NCBI RefSeq assembly: GCF_900108055.1
Contig: NZ_FNWJ01000001.1
Span: 1,116,001-1,180,000 of the forward strand
DNA from: Thermoleophilum album
Lineage (GTDB): Bacteria; Actinomycetota; Thermoleophilia; Solirubrobacterales; Thermoleophilaceae
Length of the DNA: 64,000 bases
Direction: 5' to 3'
This document shows, piece after piece, positions 16,504 through 24,472 of this stretch. The notes under the pieces are model-generated. The model was not told where the DNA came from. It made no database searches and worked only from the letters and a program-made list of their open reading frames with translations. The translations under genes were made by a program, and so were the position numbers. Numbering within the stretch: the stretch's first letter is position 1; every line of letters begins with the position of its first letter.

Positions 16504-17274
16504 ATGCTGCCGACGATCGAGCTCGGACCGATCACCCTTCAGACCTTCGGTCTGGCGATGGCGGCTGCCTTCCTGGCCGCGGCGGCGCTTGGGGCACGCC
16601 GTTTCGCCGAGCTTGGTCGCTCACCCGACCTAGCGTGGGAACTTGGGGTAGCTGCGCTGGTCGGCGGGGTGGTCGGCGCGCGCGCGTACTTCTTGATCGA
16701 GCACTGGGACGAAGTGCGGGGCGACTTAGTCGGCGAAGTTTTTGCTGGTACCGGGCTTGTTTGGTATGGAGGGCTGCTCGGCGGTGCACTGGCGGTCGCA
16801 GCCTGGGCGGCCCATCGGCGGGCGCTCGGAAGCTGGCTGCTCGGGGCGGTGACTGCGCCGCTGGCCCTCGGCTACGCGATCGGCCGAATCGGCTGTCAAC
16901 TCTCCGGTGACGGGGACTACGGGATCCGTTCGGATCTGCCCTGGGCGATGGCTTATCCGCACGGCACCGTCCCGACCACCGAGCGTGTGCACCCCACCCC
17001 GATCTACGAAACGCTGACGATGGGCTTGGTAGCGGCTGGTCTGTGGGTGTTTCGTGATCGTGTCGCTCCAACCAAGCTTTTCGCGTGGTACCTCGTGCTT
17101 GCGGGGAGCGAGCGCTTCCTGGTCGAGTTCGTGCGTCGCAACTCACCGGTGGTCGCCGGGCTCACGGCAGCGCAGCTGATTGCGCTCGCCCTGAGTCTCG
17201 TCGGGGCGGCGATTCTGCTGGCCTCACGCGCGCGCTCGCGCGTGCCCTCGCAGCCGCTGCCAAGCGGTCGCTAG
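16504..17274 (+). CDS. lgt: prolipoprotein diacylglyceryl transferase family protein
   Basis: A 256-residue, about seven-helix membrane enzyme. Lgt moves diacylglycerol from phosphatidylglycerol onto the lipobox Cys of exported prolipoproteins, of which this window encodes several. Seen: an N-terminal Q-T-F-G-L-A-M segment, G-L-V-W-Y-G-G-L-L-G-G (the conserved YGG region), G-R-I-G-C-Q-L-S-G-D-G-D-Y-G and H-P-T-P-I-Y-E-T. The Arg of the G-R-x-G motif is kept, but the Asn that follows in E. coli Lgt (GRIGNF) is Cys here, a variant seen in some lineages. The ATG at 16504 is chosen by homology at Q-T-F-G-L-A. The 3' end overlaps the convergent permease gene by 51 bases. Confidence 0.85.
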   Translation: MLPTIELGPITLQTFGLAMAAAFLAAAALGARRFAELGRSPDLAWELGVAALVGGVVGARAYFLIEHWDEVRGDLVGEVFAGTGLVWYGGLLGGALAVAAWAAHRRALGSWLLGAVTAPLALGYAIGRIGCQLSGDGDYGIRSDLPWAMAYPHGTVPTTERVHPTPIYETLTMGLVAAGLWVFRDRVAPTKLFAWYLVLAGSERFLVEFVRRNSPVVAGLTAAQLIALALSLVGAAILLASRARSRVPSQPLPSGR

Positions 17275-18063
17275 CAACGCTCCGCTGACCAGCGTCAGCG
17301 CGACCGTCGCGCCGGTGGCGGTGTCGAGGAGGTAGGCGATCGCGAGCCCCGTCACCGTGAGCGTCGCGCCCGCTACGCCGGCGCTCACGAGGGACGAGCG
17401 GGCGCCGTGGGCGAAGGGTCGTACGACGAGCGGTGGTGCGACCAGCACCGCCACCGCCAGCAGGTTGCCGACCGTGCTGGCAGCGACCGCCGCTGCGACT
17501 ACCACGAGTCCGGTCGTGAGGGCCCGCAGCCGCCCGACTGCGAAGCCTGCCGAGCTGGCCCAGACGGGATCGCTAGCGGCAGCCACCAGCGCCGCCCCGT
17601 AGCGGACGAGCAGGAACCACGTTGCAACCGTGGCCGCGGCCGCCATCAACAGGTCGCTGTTATCGGCGGCCAGCGGCTCGCCGAACAAAAGCCGCTCGAG
17701 GTGACCCGGGGAACCAGGAAGAAAAACCGCGATCGACCCCATCGCCAGGGCACCGGTAGCGAGCGCTGCGATCGCTGGTCCCGTGCCCGCACGCGGTTCA
17801 TTGCTCACGATCGGCAGAAGCACGGCAAAGACGGCTGCGCCGAGCAGCGCCCCGGGCGCAAGCGGTAGCGAAAGTGCTGCTGCCAGCGCCAGGCCCGGCA
17901 GCATCGCGTGTGCCGCAGACTCCGCGGCGAAGGTGATGCGCTCGCCAAGCACGAGCCAGCCGACCGGGCCGGCCAACGCGCCCACCAACAGGAGTTCCAG
18001 GCCCGCTCGTGTCAGAGCGTCGGAGCCGATTAGCGGCCAAGCGCTTGCGATTGCCCCGGTCAT
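17224..18063 (-). CDS. metal ABC transporter permease (ABC-3/ZnuB family)
   Basis: A 279-residue inner-membrane permease with about eight hydrophobic segments. Typical ABC-3 elements: G-W-L-V-L-G-E-R-I-T-F-A-A-E-S-A-A-H-A-M-L-P-G-L near the N-terminus (the E-S-x-x-H-A motif), L-L-F-G-E-P-L, and a C-terminal V-L-V-A-P-P-L. These families import Zn2+, Mn2+ or Fe2+. It lies 25 bases downstream of the fused permease-ATPase gene in the same direction, so the transporter would have two different membrane subunits. A Fur/Zur-type box controls the operon by position. No metal-binding periplasmic protein is encoded nearby. Confidence 0.88.
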   Translation of the reverse strand: MTGAIASAWPLIGSDALTRAGLELLLVGALAGPVGWLVLGERITFAAESAAHAMLPGLALAAALSLPLAPGALLGAAVFAVLLPIVSNEPRAGTGPAIAALATGALAMGSIAVFLPGSPGHLERLLFGEPLAADNSDLLMAAAATVATWFLLVRYGAALVAAASDPVWASSAGFAVGRLRALTTGLVVVAAAVAASTVGNLLAVAVLVAPPLVVRPFAHGARSSLVSAGVAGATLTVTGLAIAYLLDTATGATVALTLVSGALLATAWQRLRGHARARA

Positions 18064-18088
18064 CTGCGGTTGCTGGCTGATCGTGGTC

Positions 18089-19798
18089 TCACGGCTCCCG
18101 CGCGTGGCGGTGCGGGGCCGCCACCGCCCGCCGTTGTCCCGACTCCCCTTCGACGATCAAGAGCTCGCGACCGTAGGTAGCGGCGAGTACATCGGTGACG
18201 AGCACGCGCTCTGGCGGTCCGCAAGCGATCAGCCGCCGGTTGAGGCAGAGCACGCGGTCAAAGCGGCGCGCCGACTCGAGATCGTGGGTCGCCACGAGCA
18301 ACGCGTGGCCGCGGTCGCGCAACGTCAAAAGCAAGTCCTCGATCTCCGCGGCCGCCCCCGGATCGATGGGAGCCAAGGGCTCGTCCAGCAGGAGTAGGCG
18401 CGAACCTTGTGCCAAGGCGCGAGCGAGCAGCACGCGCTGGCGCTGGCCTCCCGAGAGAAGGGCGAAGCGACGGTCGGCGAACGCCTCCATGTCGACGGCT
18501 GCCAGCGCCGCCAGCGCCCGCTTGCGATCGGTACGACGGGGCCGGGCCGGCAAGCGACGCCCGGCCATGGTGCCCATCAGTGCGACGTCGAGCGCCGTCA
18601 GCGGTATCTCGCTCCGCGGCCGGCTCGCCTGCGGCAAGTAAGCGGGACGCTCGCGCACCTCGAGGCGGCCGCCGAGCGGTTTCAGCTCCCCGACGAGAGC
18701 GCGCAACAGGGTGGTTTTGCCGGACCCATTCGGCCCGATCACGGCCACCGCCTCGCCGGCAGCTAGCTCGAACGTGACGTCACTAAGCGCGGCCACTCCC
18801 TCGTAGCCCAGCGTGAGTGCTTCGGCGACCACCAGCGGCTCACCGCGCACACCCTTCTGACTGGATGCGGCGCGCGGTCCGCCGCTCGCCGCGCGCGCAG
18901 CACCCGACGTGGGCGCTCTCACATCCGCGGCGTTAGCCCGCGCTCTGCGCGACTTCCCTTTGATTGCCGCCCCGCCAACGCGGCGGAGAGTGGCGCAAAG
19001 GGCGTAAGCCGTGACGGCGGCGATCGCCACCGACGGCCCTGGCGGCAGGTCTAGCCAGAAGCTCGTGTAGACACCGAAGGTCGCGGCGGCCAGCGCCAGT
19101 GCTACCGCCAACGGTGCGAGACCGCGGAGCTGGTCGCGGCTGATGCGCGCCGCCGCTGCGGGCAGCGTCGCGAGCGCCGGCGTAAGCAGCGTGCCGAGCG
19201 CGGGGATCGCTGCCGCGATCGAAACGGCCACCGCCACCAGGCAGCTTACGCGGAGCGTCCGTACGGGCACGCCGAGAGCGCGCGCTGCGGGCGGATCGAA
19301 GGCGATCGCGAGCCACCCACGGGCAAGCAGCGAATGCGCCGCGAGCACCGCGACAGCCAGCAACGCGAGGCCCAACTGCGCGCCCCCGCCGGCGGCGAGC
19401 ACTGACCCGAAAAGCAAGGCGTCGATTCCCGCCCCGGAGTTCAGCTCGCTGGCAGCGATAACGCCCACCGCGAACGCGGCCACCACTGCCAAAGCCGTGG
19501 TGGCGTCGGGGAAACCGCCTTGGGGGGCGCGCTCCTCGTCGGAGCTCAAGGCGATGATGCTCGCGTAAGCCCCTGCTAGGACGCCGGCGGTGAGGGCTAC
19601 CGGTGCGCCGAGCGCGCTACCTGCCACAGCGGCTGGGAACGCGAGGCTCGAGGAGGCGTGGGCGAAGAAGGCAGCGCGCCAGAGGACCACCCATACGCCG
19701 AGGGTGGCGAGGGCGAGGCACGCCAGCAGCGTCGTCGTGGCGGCACTGCGGGCGAGCGGGTCGCTCCAAAGCAGTTCGGGCGCGGGAGGGGTCGGCAT
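18089..19798 (-). CDS. fused metal ABC transporter: ABC-3 permease joined to ATPase
   Basis: A 569-residue protein containing two proteins that are usually separate. Residues 1 to about 275 are an ABC-3 permease (eight hydrophobic segments; W-R-A-A-F-F-A-H-A-S-S-S-L-A-F, a ZnuB-like element). A basic 40-residue linker (G-K-S-R-R-A-R-A) leads to an ABC ATPase (about 320-569) with Walker A G-P-N-G-S-G-K-T-T, Q-loop P-Q-A-S, signature L-S-G-G-Q-R-Q-R, Walker B L-L-L-L-D-E-P and switch His in A-T-H-D. All nucleotide motifs are intact. With the 17224 permease it should form an importer with one permease tethered to an ATPase. The substrate is inferred to be zinc or another divalent metal from the family and the upstream box. 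Confidence 0.9.
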   Translation of the reverse strand: MPTPPAPELLWSDPLARSAATTTLLACLALATLGVWVVLWRAAFFAHASSSLAFPAAVAGSALGAPVALTAGVLAGAYASIIALSSDEERAPQGGFPDATTALAVVAAFAVGVIAASELNSGAGIDALLFGSVLAAGGGAQLGLALLAVAVLAAHSLLARGWLAIAFDPPAARALGVPVRTLRVSCLVAVAVSIAAAIPALGTLLTPALATLPAAAARISRDQLRGLAPLAVALALAAATFGVYTSFWLDLPPGPSVAIAAVTAYALCATLRRVGGAAIKGKSRRARANAADVRAPTSGAARAASGGPRAASSQKGVRGEPLVVAEALTLGYEGVAALSDVTFELAAGEAVAVIGPNGSGKTTLLRALVGELKPLGGRLEVRERPAYLPQASRPRSEIPLTALDVALMGTMAGRRLPARPRRTDRKRALAALAAVDMEAFADRRFALLSGGQRQRVLLARALAQGSRLLLLDEPLAPIDPGAAAEIEDLLLTLRDRGHALLVATHDLESARRFDRVLCLNRRLIACGPPERVLVTDVLAATYGRELLIVEGESGQRRAVAAPHRHAREP

Positions 19799-19859
19799 CG
19801 GCGATTACGGGTGACGCGGGTCGCTGCCAAGGTCCCGCTGTTGGCGGACCCTCAACAGC

Positions 19860-19878
19860 AATGAGAATGATTCTCATT
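19860..19878. promoter_or_regulatory. Fur/Zur-type box
   Basis: AATGAGAATGATTCTCATT is a perfect 9-1-9 palindrome, and contains TGAGAATGATTCTCA, close to Fur/Zur-superfamily operators. It lies 61 bases before the start of the fused ABC transporter gene (minus) and about 100 bases before lysA (plus). Repression of the metal transporter when metal is plentiful is the natural reading. No fur/zur gene lies in this window. Confidence 0.8.
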
Positions 19879-19977
19879 ATTGCAGCGGGCCGTCACGCTC
19901 GCGGTCCGTGGGCGGTGCGCCACGGCGGCGTGCGGCCGCAGAGCGGCATAATCGCGCCGCAGTCCGAAAGCAAAGCG

Positions 19978-21276
19978 ATGGGTGAGAGCTTGCAAACGAC
20001 TCGCGGCAGCGACCGCGCGCAGCGCGACGGCGACGGCGGTCTACCGGAACACGTGTGGCCGCTCGGCACGAGGGTCAACGAGGCCGGCCGCATCGAGGTC
20101 GGGGGTTGCGACCTGGTGGAGGTTGCGCGCGAGTTCGGGACGCCCGCGTACGTCTACGCCGAAGACGACATGCGCGCACGGGCGCGCAGCTATCTCGCGG
20201 CCTTCGCAGCGCGCACTGAGCATTTCGAAGTGATCTACGCCAGCAAGGCGTTCCCCTGTACTGCCGCCTACGCGCTCTTCCGGGAGGAGGGGCTCTCGTG
20301 CGACGTGGCGTCGGGCGGTGAGTTGTTCCTCGCCCTGCGCGGTGGCTTCGACCCCGCGCGTATCTACATGCACGGAAACAACAAGACCGAGGCGGAACTT
20401 GCCTACGCGCTCGAGAGCCAGGTCGGCACGATCGTCGTCGACTCGTTCGACGAGCTCGACCGCCTCGAGCGGTTGGCCGCCGGCAGTGGCCAGCGGGTGA
20501 TGCTTCGGGTGACGCCGGGTTTCACGGCCGAAACGCACCGGGCGATCCAGACCGGCCAGATCGACTCCAAGTTCGGCTTCGGGCTGTCAGAAGTCGAGCG
20601 AGCCGCGGAGCGCTGCCGGCAAATCGGCCTGGAGTTGCGCGGGCTGCACGCACACATCGGTTCACAGATCTTCGACCTCGCTGCCTACGAGCGGTTGGCG
20701 GAGGTGCTCGCCGGCCTTGGCGACTGGCCGCTTTTGAACCTCGGCGGCGGCCTCGGCATCGCCTACACGCGCGACCAGAAACCGCCGTCCTACGACCAGT
20801 ACGTGGATGCCCTGCTGCGGCGGGCGCCCGACGCCGTGACCGTTCTCTGCGAGCCAGGCCGCTCGCTCGTTGGCAATGCCGGTGTCACGGTCTACACCGT
20901 GGGGACCGTCAAGCGGATCCCCGGCGTACGCACCTACGTCGCCGTCGACGGCGGGATGTCCGACAACTTGCGACCGATGCTCTACGGGGCTCGCTACGAG
21001 GCGGAGCTCGCCGACCGGCCTGGTCGGAGCGGCGAGCTCGTCACGGTCGCCGGCATGCACTGCGAGTCCGGCGACATCATCGTGCGCGACGTGTCCCTCG
21101 ATCGTCCGCGCCCCGGCGATCTTCTGGTCGTACCGGCAACCGGTGCTTACGGCCACGCGATGGCCAACAACTACAACGCCGTGCCGCGCCCGCCGGTGAT
21201 CTTCTGTAAGGACGGAGACGCGCGGATCGTCGTCCGCCGCGAGACCTACGAGGATCTGGCACTACGTGACGTCTAG
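19978..21276 (+). CDS. lysA: diaminopimelate decarboxylase
   Basis: A 432-residue PLP enzyme that decarboxylates meso-diaminopimelate to lysine, the last step of lysine synthesis. Seen: the PLP lysine K90 in Y-A-S-K-A-F-P, H-A-H-I-G-S-Q, the phosphate loop L-G-G-G-L-G-I-A-Y, C-E-P-G-R-S-L, the Cys/Asp pair C-E-S-G-D, and Y-G-H-A-M-A-N-N-Y-N near the C-terminus. The ATG at 19978 is the likely start; an open frame continues upstream but runs through the Fur/Zur box. It overlaps hom by 11 bases, which makes a lysine-threonine block with coupled translation. Confidence 0.95.
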   Translation: MGESLQTTRGSDRAQRDGDGGLPEHVWPLGTRVNEAGRIEVGGCDLVEVAREFGTPAYVYAEDDMRARARSYLAAFAARTEHFEVIYASKAFPCTAAYALFREEGLSCDVASGGELFLALRGGFDPARIYMHGNNKTEAELAYALESQVGTIVVDSFDELDRLERLAAGSGQRVMLRVTPGFTAETHRAIQTGQIDSKFGFGLSEVERAAERCRQIGLELRGLHAHIGSQIFDLAAYERLAEVLAGLGDWPLLNLGGGLGIAYTRDQKPPSYDQYVDALLRRAPDAVTVLCEPGRSLVGNAGVTVYTVGTVKRIPGVRTYVAVDGGMSDNLRPMLYGARYEAELADRPGRSGELVTVAGMHCESGDIIVRDVSLDRPRPGDLLVVPATGAYGHAMANNYNAVPRPPVIFCKDGDARIVVRRETYEDLALRDV

Positions 21277-22516
21277 CGACAACGCCCGCTTCGGCGTCGG
21301 CCTGCTTGGCCACGGCACCGTCGGCGGTGCGTTCCATCGCCTGCTCGAGGAGCGCGCCGACGCGGTCGCTGCGCGAACTGGTCGGCGACCCCATGTGGTC
21401 GGGGTTTTGACGCGTTCGCAGGGTGACTTCGAGGAGATCCTCGCCGCGAGCCAGACGATCGTCGAGTTGATCGGTGGTATCGAGCCCGCCCGCACTTACG
21501 TGTTGCGCGCGATCGAGGCCGGGCGACACGTCGTGACGGCCAACAAGCAACTGCTCTCGCAACACGGCGACGAGGTCTTCGAAGCGGCCCGCAAGCGGGG
21601 CGTGCAGGTCCGCTTCGAGGCCGCCGTGGCAGGCGTTATCCCAGCCATTCGAGTGATCTCCGAGTCGCTCGCGGGCGCCTACATCGAGCGCGTACACGGG
21701 ATCGTCAACGGCACCACCAACTACGTGCTGACGGAGATGGCGCGCACCGGGGCGACCTACGCCCAGGCGCTTGCGGCAGCGCAGCGGCTGGGGTACGCCG
21801 AGGCCGACCCGACCGAGGACGTCTCCGGTAAGGACGCCGCCGCCAAGATGGCGATCCTCGCGCGCCTCGCCTTCAATGCTCGCGTCGGTCTCGAGGACGT
21901 GCGCTACGAGGGGATCGAGCGGATCACGCCCGACGACATCGCCTACGCGCGCGAGCTCGGCCTCTCGCTCAAGTTGATCGGGTCCGCGGAACGCATCGAC
22001 GACGGCCTGGCGGTGATGGTCTATCCGGCGTTCCTCTACGCCGATCATCCGCTCGCGAGCGTCGACGGGGCGTTCAATGCGGTCACCATCGAAAGCCCGG
22101 CGATCACCGAAATCACGCTCTCCGGGCCCGGCGCGGGCGGCATCCAAACCGCCTCGGCGGTGCTCGGCGACGTCGTCTCGACGATGTTGCCGGCCGGCGC
22201 GCAACCGCCGCCGCCGCGAGCGGTCAAGCTCGTCGAGGATGTCGAGTTCTCGTTCTATTTGCACCTTGAGGTGGCGGACCGTCCCGGGGTGCTCGCGCGG
22301 ATCGCCGACGTGCTGGGTCGCAACGAGGTTTCCATCAAGTCGGTCGTGCAGCGCGGCCTGGGCGACGATGCGCGGCTGGTGATGGTCGTCCATCCGGTGC
22401 TCGAGTCGCGGTTTCGGTCAGCGGTCGCCGAGATCGCTCGCCTCGACGTCGTGCGCGGCGACCCGCGGGTGATACGAGTCATCGAAGAGACCTTCGAGGC
22501 GCCGGGAGCGACGTGA
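21266..22516 (+). CDS. hom: homoserine dehydrogenase
   Basis: A 416-residue enzyme reducing aspartate semialdehyde to homoserine with NAD(P)H, the branch to threonine and methionine. Domains: Rossmann fold with [10 protein letters not shown] (about 13-22), V-T-A-N-K-Q-L-L, the catalytic region [11 protein letters not shown] and [10 protein letters not shown], and a C-terminal ACT domain (about 335-410; [12 protein letters not shown]) that probably senses threonine. The length is typical of Gram-positive Hom. The GTG start overlaps the lysA end. Confidence 0.95.
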   Translation: MTSSDNARFGVGLLGHGTVGGAFHRLLEERADAVAARTGRRPHVVGVLTRSQGDFEEILAASQTIVELIGGIEPARTYVLRAIEAGRHVVTANKQLLSQHGDEVFEAARKRGVQVRFEAAVAGVIPAIRVISESLAGAYIERVHGIVNGTTNYVLTEMARTGATYAQALAAAQRLGYAEADPTEDVSGKDAAAKMAILARLAFNARVGLEDVRYEGIERITPDDIAYARELGLSLKLIGSAERIDDGLAVMVYPAFLYADHPLASVDGAFNAVTIESPAITEITLSGPGAGGIQTASAVLGDVVSTMLPAGAQPPPPRAVKLVEDVEFSFYLHLEVADRPGVLARIADVLGRNEVSIKSVVQRGLGDDARLVMVVHPVLESRFRSAVAEIARLDVVRGDPRVIRVIEETFEAPGAT

Positions 22517-22565
22517 TCGTGGCGCGCAGCGACCAGCTAGTTGCGGGCGTCCTCGGCGGTGGCGG

Positions 22566-23615
22566 ATGAGCCTCTGGCGTTACCGCGAACGACTACCGGT
22601 CGAACCTTTGGTGACGCTCGGTGAGGGCGACACGCCGCTGGTGCCCGCCCCCGCACTGTCGCAGCGCACAGGCTGCCGGGTGTTCCTGAAGTTGGAGGGC
22701 GCCAACCCCACCGGGTCCTTCAAGGACCGGGGCATGACAGTGGCCGTCTCGGCTGCCTTGCGAGACGGGGCGCGGGCGGTGGTCTGCGCGTCGACCGGGA
22801 ACACCGCTGCCAGCGCTGCCGCCTACGCCGCGCGGGCGGGGCTACGGTGCGCGGTGATCGTGCCGGAGGGGAAGATCGCCACCGGCAAGCTCGCGCAGGC
22901 GCTGATGCACGGTGCGCGCGTGATCGCCCTGCACGGCAACTTCGATCGCGCGCTCGAGCTGGTTCGCGAGCTTGTCGACCGACACCCGATCGCGCTCGTC
23001 AACTCGATCAACGAGTACCGCCTCGAGGGCCAGAAAACGGGCGCGTTCGAGGTCGTCGACGAGCTCGGTGAAGCCCCCGATGTGCTGTGCATTCCGGTCG
23101 GTAATGCCGGCAACATCACTTCCTGGTGGCGGGGCTTCTGCGAGGTCGGCGTTGCCCCCGCTTTGCACGGCTACCAGGCAGAGGGCGCGGCTCCGCTGGT
23201 TCGCGGAGCGCCGGTGCCGGACCCGGAGACGGTCGCCTCGGCGATCCGCATCGGCAACCCCGCTCGCTGGGAGGAGGCGATGGCAGCGATCACCAGCTCG
23301 CGTGGTCATGTGCGGGCGGTCTCCGACGAGGAGATCCTCGCTGCCTACCGCTTCCTCGCCGAACGCGAGGGTGTCTTCTGCGAGCCGGCTTCAGCGGCGT
23401 CGGTGGCGGGGTTGCTCCGCTACGGCGCCGAAGGCACGGTCGTCTGCGTGCTTACCGGACACGGTCTCAAGGATCCGGACACGGCGATCGGCCGCGCGGC
23501 CGCGGTGGTGCCGTGCGAGCCCACCATCGAGGCGCTCGAGGAGGCCGTGCTCGGAGGCGATCCCAGTGCGGCGACAACCGACGCTCCCGCTGCCGACGGC
23601 GTCGCGCGCGTATGA
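22566..23615 (+). CDS. thrC: threonine synthase
   Basis: A 349-residue PLP enzyme converting O-phosphohomoserine to threonine. The PLP lysine is K53 in [12 protein letters not shown], followed by [13 protein letters not shown], then the phosphate-binding P-V-G-N-A-G-N-I. The size is that of the short (class II-like) threonine synthases. The ATG follows hom by 49 bases, and the end overlaps thrB by four bases (ATGA). Confidence 0.95.
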   Translation: MSLWRYRERLPVEPLVTLGEGDTPLVPAPALSQRTGCRVFLKLEGANPTGSFKDRGMTVAVSAALRDGARAVVCASTGNTAASAAAYAARAGLRCAVIVPEGKIATGKLAQALMHGARVIALHGNFDRALELVRELVDRHPIALVNSINEYRLEGQKTGAFEVVDELGEAPDVLCIPVGNAGNITSWWRGFCEVGVAPALHGYQAEGAAPLVRGAPVPDPETVASAIRIGNPARWEEAMAAITSSRGHVRAVSDEEILAAYRFLAEREGVFCEPASAASVAGLLRYGAEGTVVCVLTGHGLKDPDTAIGRAAAVVPCEPTIEALEEAVLGGDPSAATTDAPAADGVARV

Positions 23616-24472
23616 GCGCGATGCACCGTAAGCGGGTCGTGCGCGTGCCGGCGTCGAGCGCGAACCTCGGCCCCGGCTACGACGTGCTGGCGGCGGCGGT
23701 GTCGCTGTCGCTCGAACTCGAGGTCGAGGAGACTGGGCGCTTCGCCGTCGAATCTGATCTCCCCGGGATCCCGCTCGACCGCTCCAACCTATGTGTGCGT
23801 GCGTTCGAACGGTTGCGTCCCGCCGACGGCCTCACCTTCAGGATCCGCTCGGCGATCCCCCCGAGCGGGGGTCTCGGTTCCAGTGCCGCTGCGATCGTCG
23901 CGGGCCTGGCCGCGGCCGACCACATGTTCGAGCTGGATGCCGACCTTTTCGCGCTAGCTAGCGAGCTCGAGGGCCATCCCGACAACGTCGCCGCGGCTCT
24001 CTACGGCGGCTTCGTGGTGTGTGGCCCCGAGCGGGTGGTGCGGATCCCGCCACCGCCGGAGCTCGAGGCGGTGGTGGTGGTACCGCCCACACCGGTTCCG
24101 ACCAGCGAGGCACGGAGCGCGATTCCCGCCGAGCTGCCGATTGCCGACGCGGTCCACAACATCGGTGCGGCAGCACAGCTAGTGCTCGGTCTCGAGCGAG
24201 CCGATCTTTCGTTGATCGCTTCGGCGCTGCGCGACCGCATTCACCAGCCACGCCGCAAGCACCTCTATCCGCGCTCGCTGGAGGTCGTCGAGACGGCGCC
24301 GAAGATCGGTGCACTGGGCGCCACGATCTCCGGCGCCGGTCCCAGCGTGCTGGTGTGGTGCGAGTGGCAGCAGACCGGTCAAGTGGTCGAGCAGCTGCGA
24401 GCGCGGTTCCCCGACACGGTCGTGCGACGATTGAACTTCACCGACCTCGGTGCCGACGTGCGAGCGCTCTAG
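23612..24472 (+). CDS. thrB: homoserine kinase
   Basis: A 286-residue GHMP kinase phosphorylating homoserine with ATP. Visible GHMP motifs: motif 1 [13 protein letters not shown] (about 11-23), motif 2 [12 protein letters not shown] (ATP loop), and motif 3 [10 protein letters not shown]. The start ATG lies within the thrC stop (ATGA), so these genes are translationally coupled. The 3' end overlaps the convergent penicillin acylase gene by four bases. Confidence 0.95.
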   Translation: MSAMHRKRVVRVPASSANLGPGYDVLAAAVSLSLELEVEETGRFAVESDLPGIPLDRSNLCVRAFERLRPADGLTFRIRSAIPPSGGLGSSAAAIVAGLAAADHMFELDADLFALASELEGHPDNVAAALYGGFVVCGPERVVRIPPPPELEAVVVVPPTPVPTSEARSAIPAELPIADAVHNIGAAAQLVLGLERADLSLIASALRDRIHQPRRKHLYPRSLEVVETAPKIGALGATISGAGPSVLVWCEWQQTGQVVEQLRARFPDTVVRRLNFTDLGADVRAL

